Below, piece by piece: positions 5,763 through 5,772 of a stretch of DNA of 5,772 nt. Origin of the DNA: an uncultured Alphaproteobacteria bacterium (lineage in GTDB: Bacteria; Pseudomonadota; Alphaproteobacteria; UBA7985; CAJQQZ01); assembly GCA_905480445.1 (NCBI GenBank), contig CAJQQJ010000393.1:1-5772 (forward strand). The letters run 5' to 3'. Under the pieces are notes generated by a model that saw nothing but the letters and a program-made list of their open reading frames with translations, was not told the DNA's origin and did not search any database. How positions within the stretch are numbered: position 1 is the stretch's first letter; each line of letters begins with the position of its first letter. The position numbers were made by a program, and so were the translations under genes.

Positions 5763-5772
5763 GTTAGTTTTG

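Larger units (their letters stand above)
5634..5772. mobile_element. Probable terminus of an IS21-family insertion sequence (incomplete)
   Basis: From 5634 the DNA reads TGTCAAC and then GCCGGAGTAAAAA twice. A TGT terminus followed by internally repeated blocks of this kind is the typical end organisation of IS21-family elements, where the repeats are binding sites for the IstA transposase. The orientation suggests that the element extends rightward out of the window. No istA or istB reading frame is visible in the 139 bases available; the only + strand frame from the ATG at 5676 stops after 27 codons. The opposite end and a target-site duplication cannot be examined, so this could be an intact element, a remnant or a solo end. 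Confidence 0.5.

Overview
The window looks like part of an aromatic-acid/tryptophan catabolic operon from an alphaproteobacterium, possibly a marine or Roseobacter-like lineage. This rests on the style of the tryptophan dioxygenase N-terminus, the gene combination, the moderate GC (judged by eye near 50%) and the dense translational coupling. All genes are on the + strand. No database search was possible, so the taxonomic placement is a loose inference.

Layout: the first 47 bases are the 3' end of a short-chain dehydrogenase/reductase (SDR) gene. It overlaps by ATGA a MarR-type regulator (44-544). The regulator overlaps by ATGA a crotonase-fold protein (541-1353), which overlaps by TGATG an acyl-CoA dehydrogenase (1353-2516). 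That gene overlaps tryptophan 2,3-dioxygenase (start taken at 2509, end 3342). After short gaps of 15 and 18 bases come a 2-aminobenzoate (anthranilate)/benzoate-type CoA ligase (3358-4974) and a RidA/YjgF-family protein (4993-5385). About 250 bases without a recognisable gene follow. At 5634 a sequence begins that looks like the terminus of an IS21-family insertion sequence (TGT end, two exact 13-bp repeats 23 bp apart), and a long inverted repeat lies close to the window edge.

How the genes may work together: tryptophan dioxygenase makes N-formylkynurenine. Formamidase and kynureninase, which are not in this window, would convert it to anthranilate, and the ligase would activate anthranilate to 2-aminobenzoyl-CoA. 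In the known aerobic CoA-dependent route, 2-aminobenzoyl-CoA monooxygenase/reductase (also not in this window) dearomatises this to a non-aromatic enamine CoA ester. The SDR, acyl-CoA dehydrogenase, crotonase and Rid protein are plausible enzymes for the poorly described lower part of that route. The most interesting points are that the crotonase lacks both classical catalytic glutamates but has an aspartate where 4-chlorobenzoyl-CoA dehalogenase has its nucleophile, and that the Rid protein lacks the family's substrate-binding arginine. Both suggest chemistry different from the default annotations.
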